The notes under the pieces are model-generated. The model saw only the letters and a program-made list of their open reading frames with translations. It did no database searches and was not told where the DNA came from. From Asterias amurensis (Eukaryota; Echinodermata; Asteroidea; Forcipulatida; Asteriidae), in contig NC_092648.1 in NCBI RefSeq assembly GCF_032118995.1, forward strand, positions 18,132,450 to 18,196,449: DNA of 64,000 nucleotides, written 5' to 3'. Numbering within the stretch: position 1 is the first letter of the stretch; every line of letters begins with the position of its first letter. The translations under genes and the position numbers were made by a program. Shown piece by piece: positions 1-13,100 of this stretch.

Positions 1-192
1 TGGTAGTAATACTACCGGTCGGTATGTCTTTCCGCTTTCAGTTGTATTTCTCCTTCAAAAGGCATTTTGAGGGGGTTACAATGGTTATTGATTTTGTTAT
101 GGTCAAAATAAACTTGTTTCCTTGCTGCAGCTTCATTACAGATACAGCTCCCCTTCTCCACAGGTTAATAGGTCCCAGTGCTTAAATACCCA

Positions 193-357
193 TAAGATTG
201 GGGTCGATTTCAAAAAGAGCTAATGTTGATCTTAACTGCAAATCAATCTTAACTGCTATTAAAAAGCGTGATATCAAAATACAAATCATTATGGTGATAC
301 CAATACATGTACCTAGTAATGATATTGACAACTCAACTCAAGATGAATCTTAGGGCT
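193..357. mobile_element. Foldback MITE remnant (TCGATTTCACAAAGAG-type ends)
   Basis: The left end reads GGGTCGATTTCAAAAAGAG and the right end reads back as its degenerate complement (GGGCTTTGTGAAGT). Related ends occur at 432-566 and 25180-25290. It is short, non-coding and degraded. Confidence 0.45.
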
Positions 358-431
358 TTGTGAAGTATAACTCTGTTCATACAGGTGCTTTTATAAAATA
401 TAGGGCATTAAAAGGTTATTCTGTAAGTCAA

Positions 432-566
432 GGGGTCGATTTCACAAAGAGTTAGGACTAGTCCTAACGTAGGACTAATCCTAGGAGATATTAAAAACAC
501 ATGGCTAGTCCTACTCATCCTAACTCGAAATAAGACTAGTTCTAACTCTTTGTGAAATCCACCCCA
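432..566. mobile_element. Foldback MITE, ~135 bp
   Basis: The element begins GGGGTCGATTTCACAAAGAG and ends with the near-complement CTCTTTGTGAAATCCACCCC. The arms continue inwards as TTAGGACTAGTCCTAA against CTAGTTCTAA, so the RNA or single strand would fold as one long hairpin. It lies downstream of EXOC5. Confidence 0.6.
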
Positions 567-639
567 GGTATAGCTCTTTTGATGATATAATGTTGTGGAG
601 ATAAAGGACTGAATAACTGGAGTAAGTCAGGGTAAACAA

Positions 640-1116
640 CAATATTAATAAAATTACAAAATAAATTCATAAATAAAATGAAAAATACAAATTATACAAT
701 ACATACTATGCTTTTACAATTGACTTTTCAGATAATGCAATCTGATTAGAATAATTTAAAATATTACTATTATATGTACATGGATCTCTATACTTATTCA
801 ACATAAATTACATTTCATCACAAATCTTCTTCGTTGGGCAAGAAATCTGCAATAATCCATTGACAAGATATGCTTAAAAGGTATGTACACAAAATTGTTC
901 TCAGAATCCAGAGTTAAAAACAAAAATGTCACAAGCTGATATGGAAAAGCATCCCCACTGAAGCCAAAGGAGGCAAATCATTGGACGATAGCTGTTCTTT
1001 GTGCATAAACACGCGGGTGTGACCTCAGCGTCGTTGTAGCATTTTGCATTACGCAAGGTGTCTATTGGATGAATAGAGGCGAGTATCTCAGGGTAAGAGA
1101 TGATGTACTGAGCTTG
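640..1116 (-). other. Probable 3' UTR of EXOC5
   Basis: This is the stretch immediately after the EXOC5 stop codon on the minus strand. It has no further open frame or recognisable repeat. I could not identify a convincing poly(A) signal, so the far end is a guess. Confidence 0.3.
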
Positions 1117-4100
1117 CTACCTGAGCTGCTGGGCAATCTTGGCTGCTTTGAAGTCTGCTCTGAGCTGAACAAATGACATAGGGGTGTTCTTGTCCAGGCC
1201 ACCCTGGAAAAGAAAATTCAAATATTGCTACTTAGCCTTTGTGTACACATTTTGTTCTGCAACATTGCAAGAAAACTGATGGCAAAACCCTGAGTAAGAC
1301 TGGCTTGTGTAAGAAAATTTCCCTCTATATAATAATAAAATAAAACTTTCTTCCTTTCATAAATTAAAACAAGCACAACAATGAAATTGCATAAAGCGTT
1401 AATAGTTGTTTGCTGGTGATATTTTGCAATTGAATGAGTGAACAATTCATTTTGCATTTATGTAACAAAAGTTTGGATAAAAGACAAATAATTTAAGTTT
1501 CTTAAAACTAGACGAAAGATTTTGAAATTTATAGGTTGCAGCAGACATACTGGGTAATTTTCCAAACTTATGTCTGAACATACAGAACAAAACAAAGGGT
1601 ATAGAATAATCTTCATTGCGACGGCTGTCCCACCAGAATAAATGAAAGTTTCGGAAAACCTATAATGGATTATATATGCTAGTATTAGACAAGTTAGCAG
1701 TCTTACCAGTTGTTCTCCTGTAATGACAGACTTGATGTTCTCAGGCACTACTACAAGGAGATTGCATAGTGCATGGAGTTTCTCAAATAGCGAATTCACC
1801 ATCGGAACTTTGAAGGATTTAACAAGACGGCGGTATTCATTCACGTCACAAATCACCAACATTGCACCTGCAATTCAAGACCAAGCAGTAAGAACAACAA
1901 TGGTCATGAAAAGAAGATCACAAGATAAACGAGAGCATAGCGATAAGACTGCAGGACTTGCAATCACACGGTGGTGGGTTCGATTCCTACGAAGCTAACT
2001 GCTTATTTTACAATGACTATAGAATAAGTATTGTTGTCTCGTTACTGAATTACAATTTCTGGATCTGTGCAATTCATAATCATAGACGTTAAACAAATAT
2101 TTGTATGAGAAAGATTGGTTTTTGCCAGCTTGGTGTTTATGTTTTTGGGAGTTTGCCGAGTTTCCATCTAAACAAACAAACAAACAAACAAAACAAAGAA
2201 CCTTGAGTATACTGGGGATGTTAGTTTTTAAACGTTTTCACCAGCAATACAAATTACTGAAGAGGGATCGGTATCAGAAGAGATTTGTATCTGAGCAGTG
2301 CTGACTCAACACTGAAAACTCTGAATCCCTTTAAAGAGACCAGCATCTCAAACACTCAGTCTTATGACGATGACTAGAGAGCAGGCTAGTTGAAACGTTG
2401 AGACCAATTCACGACTCACTCCTCACCAGTGAAGTTAAGAATGAGAAGTCCTGGCTGATTTCCCATTTCATATATGCTCATTAACCTTGGATCAATATCA
2501 TAGAGCTACTTTACCACAAAATGCAGCGCAGCACAGACAATTTTGGAGACCAGAAAAGTGGTCACCAGCCAAAATGCCAAGTAAGATGTACAATCTATGA
2601 CTTGTAAGCAGCACATTTGGGCCCAGATCATAAGCCTTTTTGAGGTATGGCGGACGTGATACGCGCGCGTCACACGCCGCGACTGGTGCCATGCTCACCA
2701 TGTTGGTGGTCATTAGGTTTACGTGTAAACGCTGCGTCGCCTAAAATGTGCACTTCACTGAATAACATACGTTCCATTTCTATGGTCAATACGCACAAAT
2801 TTACCACAACTTTACAGTGTTGTAGCATTGTGTCCGCCATACCTCAAAAAGGCTTATGGAGATGGGTCTTAGGCTGTGTTCGAATTGGGGCTACAGCTAT
2901 GGCTACAGCTCGATCACCACGCCATCATGCGCCAAAGTATAATACAACCTTAACAACACCATGAGCAACAGTCAAAGACGTAGCTGTATCCACCAATTCA
3001 GATACGACCTTACACTAACCTAATGAGTTGTAAGTATACTGTTGGAGATGATCAAAGATTACACGATGAAACCTGATGCCAAACTCCATCAGCACTGCCG
3101 TCACATTCTTGCCATCCAGACAACGTTTAATGGTCTCAACTTGCTTCTCAATGAATGGGATCACCTTAGCACATGCCTGAAACAGAAGTGGGTTGAGGAA
3201 GATAATCTTATCACATACATTTTTGTCACAAGAATTTTTTTGGCAGAAGGATGTTAGGACATGTGTCCCACGCCGACCATCACCAGCTTTAAGATGATGA
3301 GGATGTTTTGTAAAATACTGCACCTTCAAGGCTGCACAACACGAGTACGCCTATAGACTTTTTCATGGTGTGGTCATCTTAATTTTACTCCATTCCAACT
3401 CATTGTAACCAAACTGAGGCTGGACGAAATAAGCATTCACTACTGTTATTGGAAACAGGGAACATATCCAAGATGGCGACAGCGTGATAAAGGTCTACAC
3501 CATACCTTGGACAAGCATTTAGCTTTCTAGGTGTATATTCATCAAGCATCAAGCATCAAGGATGTAATGAAATTTAAAAAACTCATTGCAGCACACCCCA
3601 AGTTTACTTTAATTAGATGCACATTCTTTTGCAGAAAGTTGCAAATGCATATTCCAATATACCTCAAAACCTTCCATATGCTATGCGCATAATTGTGTGG
3701 TAACTCATGCCACACTTTCTTATCATTGTCACAGATTGCCACTGCAGAATTTCACCAAGGATGATAACCTTATCTCTTTCATGAGTGGCAAAAGTTACAT
3801 TGCAATTGAGCACAGCTGGTGGCTTCTCTAGTTTACCACACACATTGAAGCATCTTGGGCTATGACTCTACTCTCTCCATCAGCTTGTGTGTGCCCCAAA
3901 AAGCCACAGTATGTGCCCCAAAATGCCACTGTTGTGGCATAGTGAGGTGTGGGTTGGATGTCTTGAGAAACATGTTGATAGTAGGAGGGTTAAATTAAAC
4001 AAACTCACTCCATGTCTCAACTAGAATGACTAGATACTTACAGTAGAGTAAAGCTCCATAGGGCCTTCCTCCGACTCTGGTCTGAAGTCTGATTTCTTCT

Positions 4101-7100
4101 GCTCTTTATCCAATAAATATTTGATCCAACCACAAATTGTAGACAATGTCCTGCAATTATAATATTCCACATATTTTTATCAGGTGTTTTTTAATAAGGG
4201 AATCAATGTGTGGTGAAGAGGTTTTCAACAAGTGGTTTAAACCCAACGAGGCCTGGTTCTTTGATAATTTTACCAAGACGAAGTCGAGGTAAATTATTAA
4301 GAACCAGGCCTTGGCGGGTTTAAACCACTGATTGAAAACCGATTCAACACGCTTTGATTCCCATTCATAAATACCTTTTTGGTCAAAAAACATCAACGCT
4401 TATTGTTCAAAGTGTAAAATAAATGCAAAATTTATAATTGTTCAATGATTTCTTTCAACACAACATCCCTACAGCTATGAAATGGTAAGGCCCTCGGGTA
4501 AACAACTCCTTATAAGGAGATTGCTGTGCGCGTCACGCGTATCGCGTGATGTGGCACAATGTTCCAGCCGTTGCTCTCGACCAATAGGAACAAAGAAACT
4601 GTCCTATAAGCACAGGTGCAAGCTCGCGTGTCACGCCCATGTTTCAACACTTTTTACTGGTGTTATGTGAAACACGTGATGCCCTCTCGACCAAGGTATT
4701 AGGTATTTATGAATAAGGGAATAAAAAAGTAGGCGATGAGGTCTTAATTGGCTGTTTAAAACTGGCGGGTTGCAGCCGTGCGAAAATAGACTGAGCTGAA
4801 GGCGAGGACCTTTATCACTGGGCCTTGACTCTTTAAAGTTTTGCGCTCTCGTAATTGGTTATTTTTAAAGTGGTGCGTAGTTTTTTATTAGAACATAGAA
4901 TTAGCTGTTTCAAACTAAAGTTCTAACTATCGCAAGCAAGTTTTGAATTTATGGGAACCAAATGTGTGACCTACCAACTTAAATTGTAGTATTTTATGGA
5001 AGGTTCTACAGTACAGCAGGGAATCCAACCATGAACATTATTGTACACAAGTGGTGTTTATTGCACACATTTGGAAATAAGACACTGACCTTTCCAGCCC
5101 TGTTTCTGTCTTGGATTCCATCTGCTCCGTAATCTGCTTTTTCTTCTGGACGCATTCACTGTGTGCTGGAGAGGAACTGAGGGGACAAAACCAGATCAAG
5201 GAATAAGGCAAGATGAATCAGGTAAAACCAGGGGATGAATTTAGAAGGGTTACGGGGTGGTTAGAATAAAATCAACGAAATTCTCTGATTGAATTGAGTG
5301 GTTGAAACACCTGTTTTGGGTTTGGAGGTTGGTTGGGTAGCTCACCATAGACGCTTCTGAGTGAGTTTAATGCATACCAAAAAGCACAGAGAAACAGTGT
5401 TTTACAGATGTTTTAATTAACGACTCCAACCTTTTTTACCTTTTTAAAGAATCAAAGAAGAGGAAAAAAATTGGGTAAAAGAATCAAAGAAGAGGAAAAA
5501 AATTGGGTGAGAATAAGCAAAGCATGAACATATCTTGTAAATTGCTGTTCAAAGATGTCTTGAAGACAATGTCAGCTTAAAGACACTTGGGTAACGGCTA
5601 AAGGTTGGAAGGTTCCTTTTGATAAATAAACATACCATGGCCCAACTAGACGAAAATTATTACTGAAGCAAAACCTTTGTTATTGTGCTGAGCCAGCTCT
5701 AAGCCGCATTAATTTCATAACAGCATAACATGAAATGTGTAACACTAGCTTCTTTTGTGTACACATGATAACATTTGCCGCAAAATGAGATACGATATTA
5801 ACATAAACCCTTGCTCAGAAAAATATTTTGAAGACTGTGATTTCTTTTCCAGAGCTATAAATAAAAAGATGGTGAAGAAACCTTAGTGAAGAGATTTTGG
5901 TTTGACAAATCTGTGCTCAGCTTTGGTTTAAATGATGACAGAAGAATGCAAAAACAGAAAAAAAGAAAACATTCTGGTTTCACAATTCTATGCTTAGCAT
6001 TTGTTTTTAATGATAAAAAAATACATGGAAATAGAGAAAACCCAGGATATTTTTGGTTTCATTAATCTTATCTCAGCGTTTGATTGGAATGATGAAAGAT
6101 GGAATGCAAAAAATAAGAAATCAAGTCGATATGGCATGTATGGTATGTACTATGCTAAGTGCTGCAAAAGCTTTTTCTCAAAAATCCAGAGGAGGTCAAA
6201 GTACACTCATCCAGATAACACATCTCAAAAACAGTTGTAAGATTAATCCATTATTAAAGCATTACATACAAATACATGAAACAAGATTTTAGTTTAAGAA
6301 ATTATCCCAGCTTAAAAAAAACCCACAACTTGGCCAAAGGTCCTGCTGCTTGGAACTTTCACTGGACCCAACATAAATTTAAAAGACCAAAACATATTTC
6401 TGTCCTTTGCAAGTGAATAAACATAAATTGCAAATTTGGTGGACTTGTACTGTGTACATTTGCACTGGAACAGTGCTTATCCTTCAATACAGCCCCCGCT
6501 TCCCCTCTTCCCAAAATTTCTAGTATAAACGGCAATACTTACACACAAATAAATTAAATAATTTGATTTCAGGGGCTTAACAAATTTTAACCTAGTTTTA
6601 ATAGAGGAAGAAAAGTCATGCACACAAATTCTGCCCCGGCTGAGCAGAGCAGAAGGTTTGATTTGGAGTTCAAAGTGAAGTGCATAAAATTGAGTACAAT
6701 ATGAAACCATTTTCAAACACCACATACATAAAACATATGGTTAACACATCTGCATAATCTTTTGAGGGTACATTTAGTGTAGAGAAAACATTAAGTTGGG
6801 TTACAGTACATCGGTTTTGGTAAAATATCATGTTATATAAACAAGTTTGTGTTGCACTATTGCTTTCAATACATCGTAAGTGTGACTGAAATTTGTTTAT
6901 TTCACATTCAGTTAACATAAATTCAGTTGTGAAAGTATAAGGAATGTGCAAATTAGTTACAAATATCTTTAAAGTATTTTTCTTTTCTCCAGAGCCTTGA
7001 GTAGCTATAAGACTCCTGTATTACTATTAATAATGTTCTTATAATTATTAGTTTGTTTCATTCTATTCTAGTAAATTATATCTGATGAACACAGAGAGGA

Positions 7101-10100
7101 AATTGTGGCCTCAAAATCAGCAAGTTGAAAACCTTTGTGAGTTACAACTATACATGATACAGTTAAAGACAGGGTATACTTATGGTAATTGTCAAAGATC
7201 AGTACCCTAACTTGGTGTATCCCAACATGTGCATCAAACAACCTACCTGTGAAACTTTTGGCTCAATTGGTCATCAAAGTGTCCAGAAAATAATGAAAGA
7301 AAAAACACTATTGTTGCATAGTGTGCGATTTCAAATGCCTAAGAAAGGCTCTGCACATGAAGCTTTTCTCAGTGACGCGGCAAATTTTCCCCTTGAAAGG
7401 TCTTAAAGGCACTGGACACTGTTGGTAATTACTCAAAATAATTGTTAGCAAAAAAACTTACTTGGTAACAAGCAATGGAGAGCTGTTGATAATATAAAAC
7501 ATTGTGAGAAACGGCTCCCTCTGAAGTAACTTAGTTTTCGAGAAAGAAGTAATTTTCCACTAAAATATTTGAATTTGATTTCGAGACCTCGGAATTAGAT
7601 TTTGAGGTCCCGAAATCAAGCATCTGAAAGTACACAACTTCGAGTGACAAGGGTGTTTTTTCTTCCATTATCTCTCACAACTTTGACGACCAATTGAGTT
7701 CAAATGTTCACAGGTTTGCTATTTTTGTGCATTTGTTGAGATACACCAAGTGAGAAGACTGATCTTTGACAATTACCAATAGTGTCCAGTGTCTTTAAGT
7801 GGAACATTGTAAATGGCACCACGGCAAAAGCAAAAGGCACCAAGAGACACACTGCAAAGGGTGGTGCCTATGAATCAATCAAAATCAGGGGATGCAGTTT
7901 GGAAGATTGGGAACTTGTAAATCAATGGAACTTTGCAAAGGGCACCACGGCAAAAGCAAGAGCCACACCCAGCGCCACTGCAAAGGGTTCTGTGAGTTAA
8001 TTCAAGGCCCATGAATCAATCAAAATCAGTCCAAATAAGGGGATGATTTTGGGAAGAATGGGATATCGTTAGAATTAATTGGATAAGGAGGCAGGCCATT
8101 AGAGATGTGCGTTCTATAAAAGGGCAGCTAGACTACGCTAGTTATAAACACAAACAAAAGTGCTGAAGCTACATAGGGAGTCCCACCTTACTAAGCACAA
8201 TCCCTCTGATGCAGGCGTGAAGCCTCTGGAAATACGTAACGCAACAAAAAAGGGGTGAAATAATCGAAGACAAAAAAAAACAAAAGAAGTGTGTTTAATT
8301 ATAACGGAAATCATAAAAGAAATGGGGTGGGTGAGTGGTGGGTATAGGCCAGGTTGAAAGAACATGATATTTAAAAAAATCCAAGTAGTGAAAATTATTT
8401 TGATTATCCGGAATAAGGAATTGAGGTGTATTCCATTGGTCAGCTAATGTGGTACTCATAGAATAAACTTTTCTTTACTCCAGGGTTCAAAGCTGGACAA
8501 TAAAAGTGTTTTTTCTTTAGCCATTGTTTGAAGGCAATTCTGAAAGGCAATGTAGGATTGACAAGTAAAGTAAGATTGTTTTTGTTTTTATGTCAAAAAT
8601 ACATATTACAAACAACCATACGATGACATTTTGAGAAACATTTCAGGAGAATACTTGTTAAAGCTTGAAGGAGCTTTGTGGTCAGGATCAAAGCAGGTCT
8701 GTGACTGTACATGGAAATATGATTTCTTAAACAGTTATAGGACTAATCTCAGGCACTATCCATACACTGTAGGTATGATACAGAGGGAGCGTGTGTGTGC
8801 AATAACTAGGTGAGAGTTCATAATTCCCTGTGCAGCCAATGGCCTGATTTGATTATGACGAAATAGCCCTTTTAACAACTAATAAAGGAAAGCTTTGAAG
8901 TGAACAAGCTGCTGGTTGGCAGACTAACTACACGTAAACTGATAAAACACTCTACTTGTTAGTAAAACATCAATAGAGAAATCTATATTCATGTCACTAA
9001 GGAAAAAAGCTACTTCAGAAGAATTAAGGAATTTATTGTTCTACTTCCGAGTTAAGAAACTAGTTTCGCTTTAACCAGGTGTTAATTTTTACTCTAGTTA
9101 TTACGACACAATCAAAACTGTGAAAATTTCATCAAATGCAGAGGTCAAATTTTAGTTAAAGACAACTGAAAATTATATCAAATTGTCAAATATTTTGTGC
9201 ATAGACATGCGTATTTCAACTCCTGCAATGAAAATTGTTGGGGTCTTCTAGTGCTTACTCATGCTAACTTATGGCAAACATTTGAGACAGAAAAACATTC
9301 TCTGGAGGTTTGGTATTGGTACAAACTGTAGTCAGATTGAGACTTCTGTGTTTTCCACTCGAATCCCTTACTTTGTCTAAAATAAATCAACCAAAGTCCC
9401 GATTCTGACTCACCTGATCAGCGGCACCAGCACATCACTGAATTGTTTCTCTAGAAGATGGAAGATAGCATTGGCCTCTCCGGCAACATTGAAGAAGTAG
9501 ATTTGTGGAAAGCTCTTAGGTTCAGAGGATGGAATACCCTGAAGTCCGATCTCAAGGGCGTATTCAATGTGCTCCTGGCAGAGATACTCCGTCAGGATGT
9601 CAAAGATTTTGATGGCATGAGTGGATAAGGTGGACTGGGTGGAAAGCTGCAAACAGAGAAACACATTGGGATCAAATAGGTTTTTTTATGTGCTGTGGTA
9701 CTGTTGTAAGATAAACACATGCCACACTGCTGCCAGAGCCCTTGTGTTATACACTGGATTATTGCAACTCTCTCATCAATGATATTATGCAAGCTGACAT
9801 AAACCGACAACAAAGGCTCCAACACATTGCTACACATATCTTTTTCTCACAACCCAAATAAACTCATACATACTCTTCTCCAATAGTTCCACTAGTTAAC
9901 AGTTAGACATTACATCACCTTCAAAACATCAGTGAACAAAGGATTCTCTATCTTAATTCTACAGAATATCAAAGAGTCTCTCAACCTCAAGCATTCTTTA
10001 GCAGCACATTGTATCTTTGGAAAATGTGCCTTATGAGACTACTGCCTTCGCTCTGTGGTTTACTTTAAAGGGAAGGTACACGTTTGTTCATTGTCTTATC

Positions 10101-13100
10101 ACTTGGTGTATCCCAACATAAGCACAAAAAAACAAACCTGTAAAATTTGAGCTTAATTGGTTATCGCAGTTGCGAGAAAATGATGAGAGAAAAAACACCC
10201 TTTTTGGACGAATTTGTGTGCTTTCAGATAGGAATAAAAGACTTCTGGCTAAAAGTCTTTTAATATTTCAGTGAGAAATTACCTCTTTCTCAAAATCTTT
10301 GCTACTTCAGAGGAGGCCGTTTCTCACAATGTTTTATACTATCAACAGCTCTCCAATGCTCGTAACCAAGTAAGTTTTTCAGTTCATATTTGTTTGAAGT
10401 AATTACCAAACAACGTGTACCTTCCCTTTAAAGACAGTGGACACTATTGGTAATTGTCAAAGACCAGTCTTCTTACTTGGTGTATCCACACATATGCTTA
10501 AAAAAACAAACCTGTAAAATTTTGAGCCCAATTGGGCGTCGAAGTTGCGAGATAATAATGAAAGAAAAAAACGAAGTTGTGTGCTTTCAGATGCTGGATT
10601 TCATTACATCAAATTCTAAATGTGAGGTCTCAAAATCAAATTTGTGGAAAATTACATCTTTCTCGAAAACTACGTCACTTCAGTGGGAGCCGTTTCTCAC
10701 AATGTTTTATACTATCAACCTCTCCCCATTACACATGACGAAGTGAGGTTTTATGCAAATAATTATTTTGAGTAGTTACCAATAGTGTCCACTGCCTTTA
10801 AAAGATCAAAGCTAAACTCACCAGCTGGCATCTGTTGAATGCTTGTTTGGATTCATTGAGTAAATTCAAGGCTACTTCTTGTGAGAGGAAAGTCTGTCCT
10901 TTGAAGTCCACTTGAGGACCTGATGAACCAATGTTGGTGCGTAGTTTATGCTGTAGATCTTGAAGGCTGTCAAGGGAAAGAACCAAAACAGGCGAAGATG
11001 AATATCAAGGTTTGCTCCAGTAGTGTCCTGAGCAGACTAAATCAGCCCATTTTATGGATTGTATACTTTTAAGTTTTCGTTTTTAAATTTGTTAGGAGAG
11101 ATTGCCTAACATAATAAGGGCTTAACTGAATTGATTTAGGCTTAATCAATCAAAATCAACAATCAACAGGGGCACGTTGCCAGCTACTCCTTGGGCTGAA
11201 ACAGGGTTAACCCCTTCACAGTCTGTAAGGAAGTAGGCAGGGGTACCACCACTAAGAGCCTGGCTGACACTCAAACTGTGTGACCCCTTAGAGCTTGTAT
11301 TTGCCCTAAATGCATTTTTCATATTTTCTAAGAATTTTTATTTGCAAACATAAGTGTACTGGCCGACGCTTAAATCACTGGCCTTAGTCCTGCGATCCCC
11401 TGTTAAATTCTAGCCCTGTTGATCTTTACCACTTAAGACAATTTGTACATATACTATATTTCCATTTTAATAAATCTCAAATGTAACATCCATTACCCTC
11501 CAGTTTGTTGAATCAGTTTCTTCTGATGTCCGAGCATACTATAGTACGACTTGAGATTCTCAGACATCTTCTCTCGTAGGTGAAGCTCCTCACACTGGAT
11601 GTATCCCTGCAGGTACTTCTCAAAGATATGCTTGGTGAGTCTGGTGAGGAGGTGTGCGTCTGAGCCCAGCCTGTAGTCAGACAGCGCTGCAGTCAGGCGA
11701 CCTGTCCGTGCATAAAGCTCATGGAGGTGCTTCAGGTAGTGTTCCCGGTCCTCATCTTTGTTGGAGAGCTTCCCTTTCACATGTTCCTGGGATAGCAGAT
11801 TTAAAATTGTTGTATTTTGAGTTTTATATTGGTCTGTGAAATGGTGTTTTTAAGTTGGATCTATCTCTATCATGTGTGAGTTAAAGCACTTAATGATTCT
11901 GTGCAAAGAAATTTGATCACACAGCACCTATCCTAATGGACTTGCACTGGCTAATATCTAATGGAGACATGAGTTCAAAACAATATCATGCTGTTGGTGA
12001 ACCGATGTCTGAATTCCTGTGGTCCAGCATACCTGACCTTCCATAAAATAAAAAACAATTTGTAACTTGCGCTCTAGTTGGAACATAGATCTGCATTATT
12101 CATTCTTGGAAGTAAACACAGTTTGGGTGACTGTGCCTTTTCTGTCAAGGATACATTATCAGGCAATCACCTACACTTCTAACTTTCAAAACGTCACTCA
12201 AATCTCACCTGATTACAAGAGTTTACTGTATGACTACAAGAGCAAAGATCATTCAAATATGGCACCATATAAACGTTACAATTGATTGGTTGAAATGTAT
12301 CAAAGGACTGTTTTACAAATGGCTCGAATGAAGATCTGAGAATGTTGTGAAATATCTTTTACTGCCACATATTTGGAAGATAAAGGACCAGTTGCTTGGA
12401 TTTGTCCATAAGAGTTAGATGTATGCAGTAAAGGCTTACCTGTAGTTTGACTTCATACAGGTTGAGTACAAACTTTCCCATCACACTCTCTGGGCTGCTG
12501 AAAACCTGATGTACTAAGCTATTGACCTGATTCCAAAAATACAAAACAAGATATGTATAGGAACAATGCCATCACTCCACAATGTTATGGATTCAACAGG
12601 GATTAGATATAACGTAGTACATGTATGCTCTCATTGATTGCATTACTAAACTACCTTGGTAGTGAGTAGAAATTTATTTGTAAGCTTGGGTAGGTCAGCA
12701 TTGAGTGCTGGCTTTTAGACATTTCAAAAACCCAGCTTTATACTCGTATTTATAAAAACAGTTGCTTACCTTTTTGCATAAAGGGATTAAATCTTCATAC
12801 ACATCATGGAAAATGTATGTATTCTGAAATAAATCACAAATTATAATTTGTACATATTAGTTTTATAGACTCATGGGCCTTTAAAAACAAGTATCAGAGC
12901 TCCTTGAATTATCACTACTTGGCCAAAGGACATTATTGAAACCATCTCAACCCCAACAATCTCTACCCCCGTACATTGTAGGTACCCACTCCTAGGTGAT
13001 GGGAAGCAATGAATGTTAATGGACACATGAGTGCTACGAGTGACTATGATTAGACTCCAGAACTACAATCCCGACCAAAATGCTTGGGCCACCCATTCAT

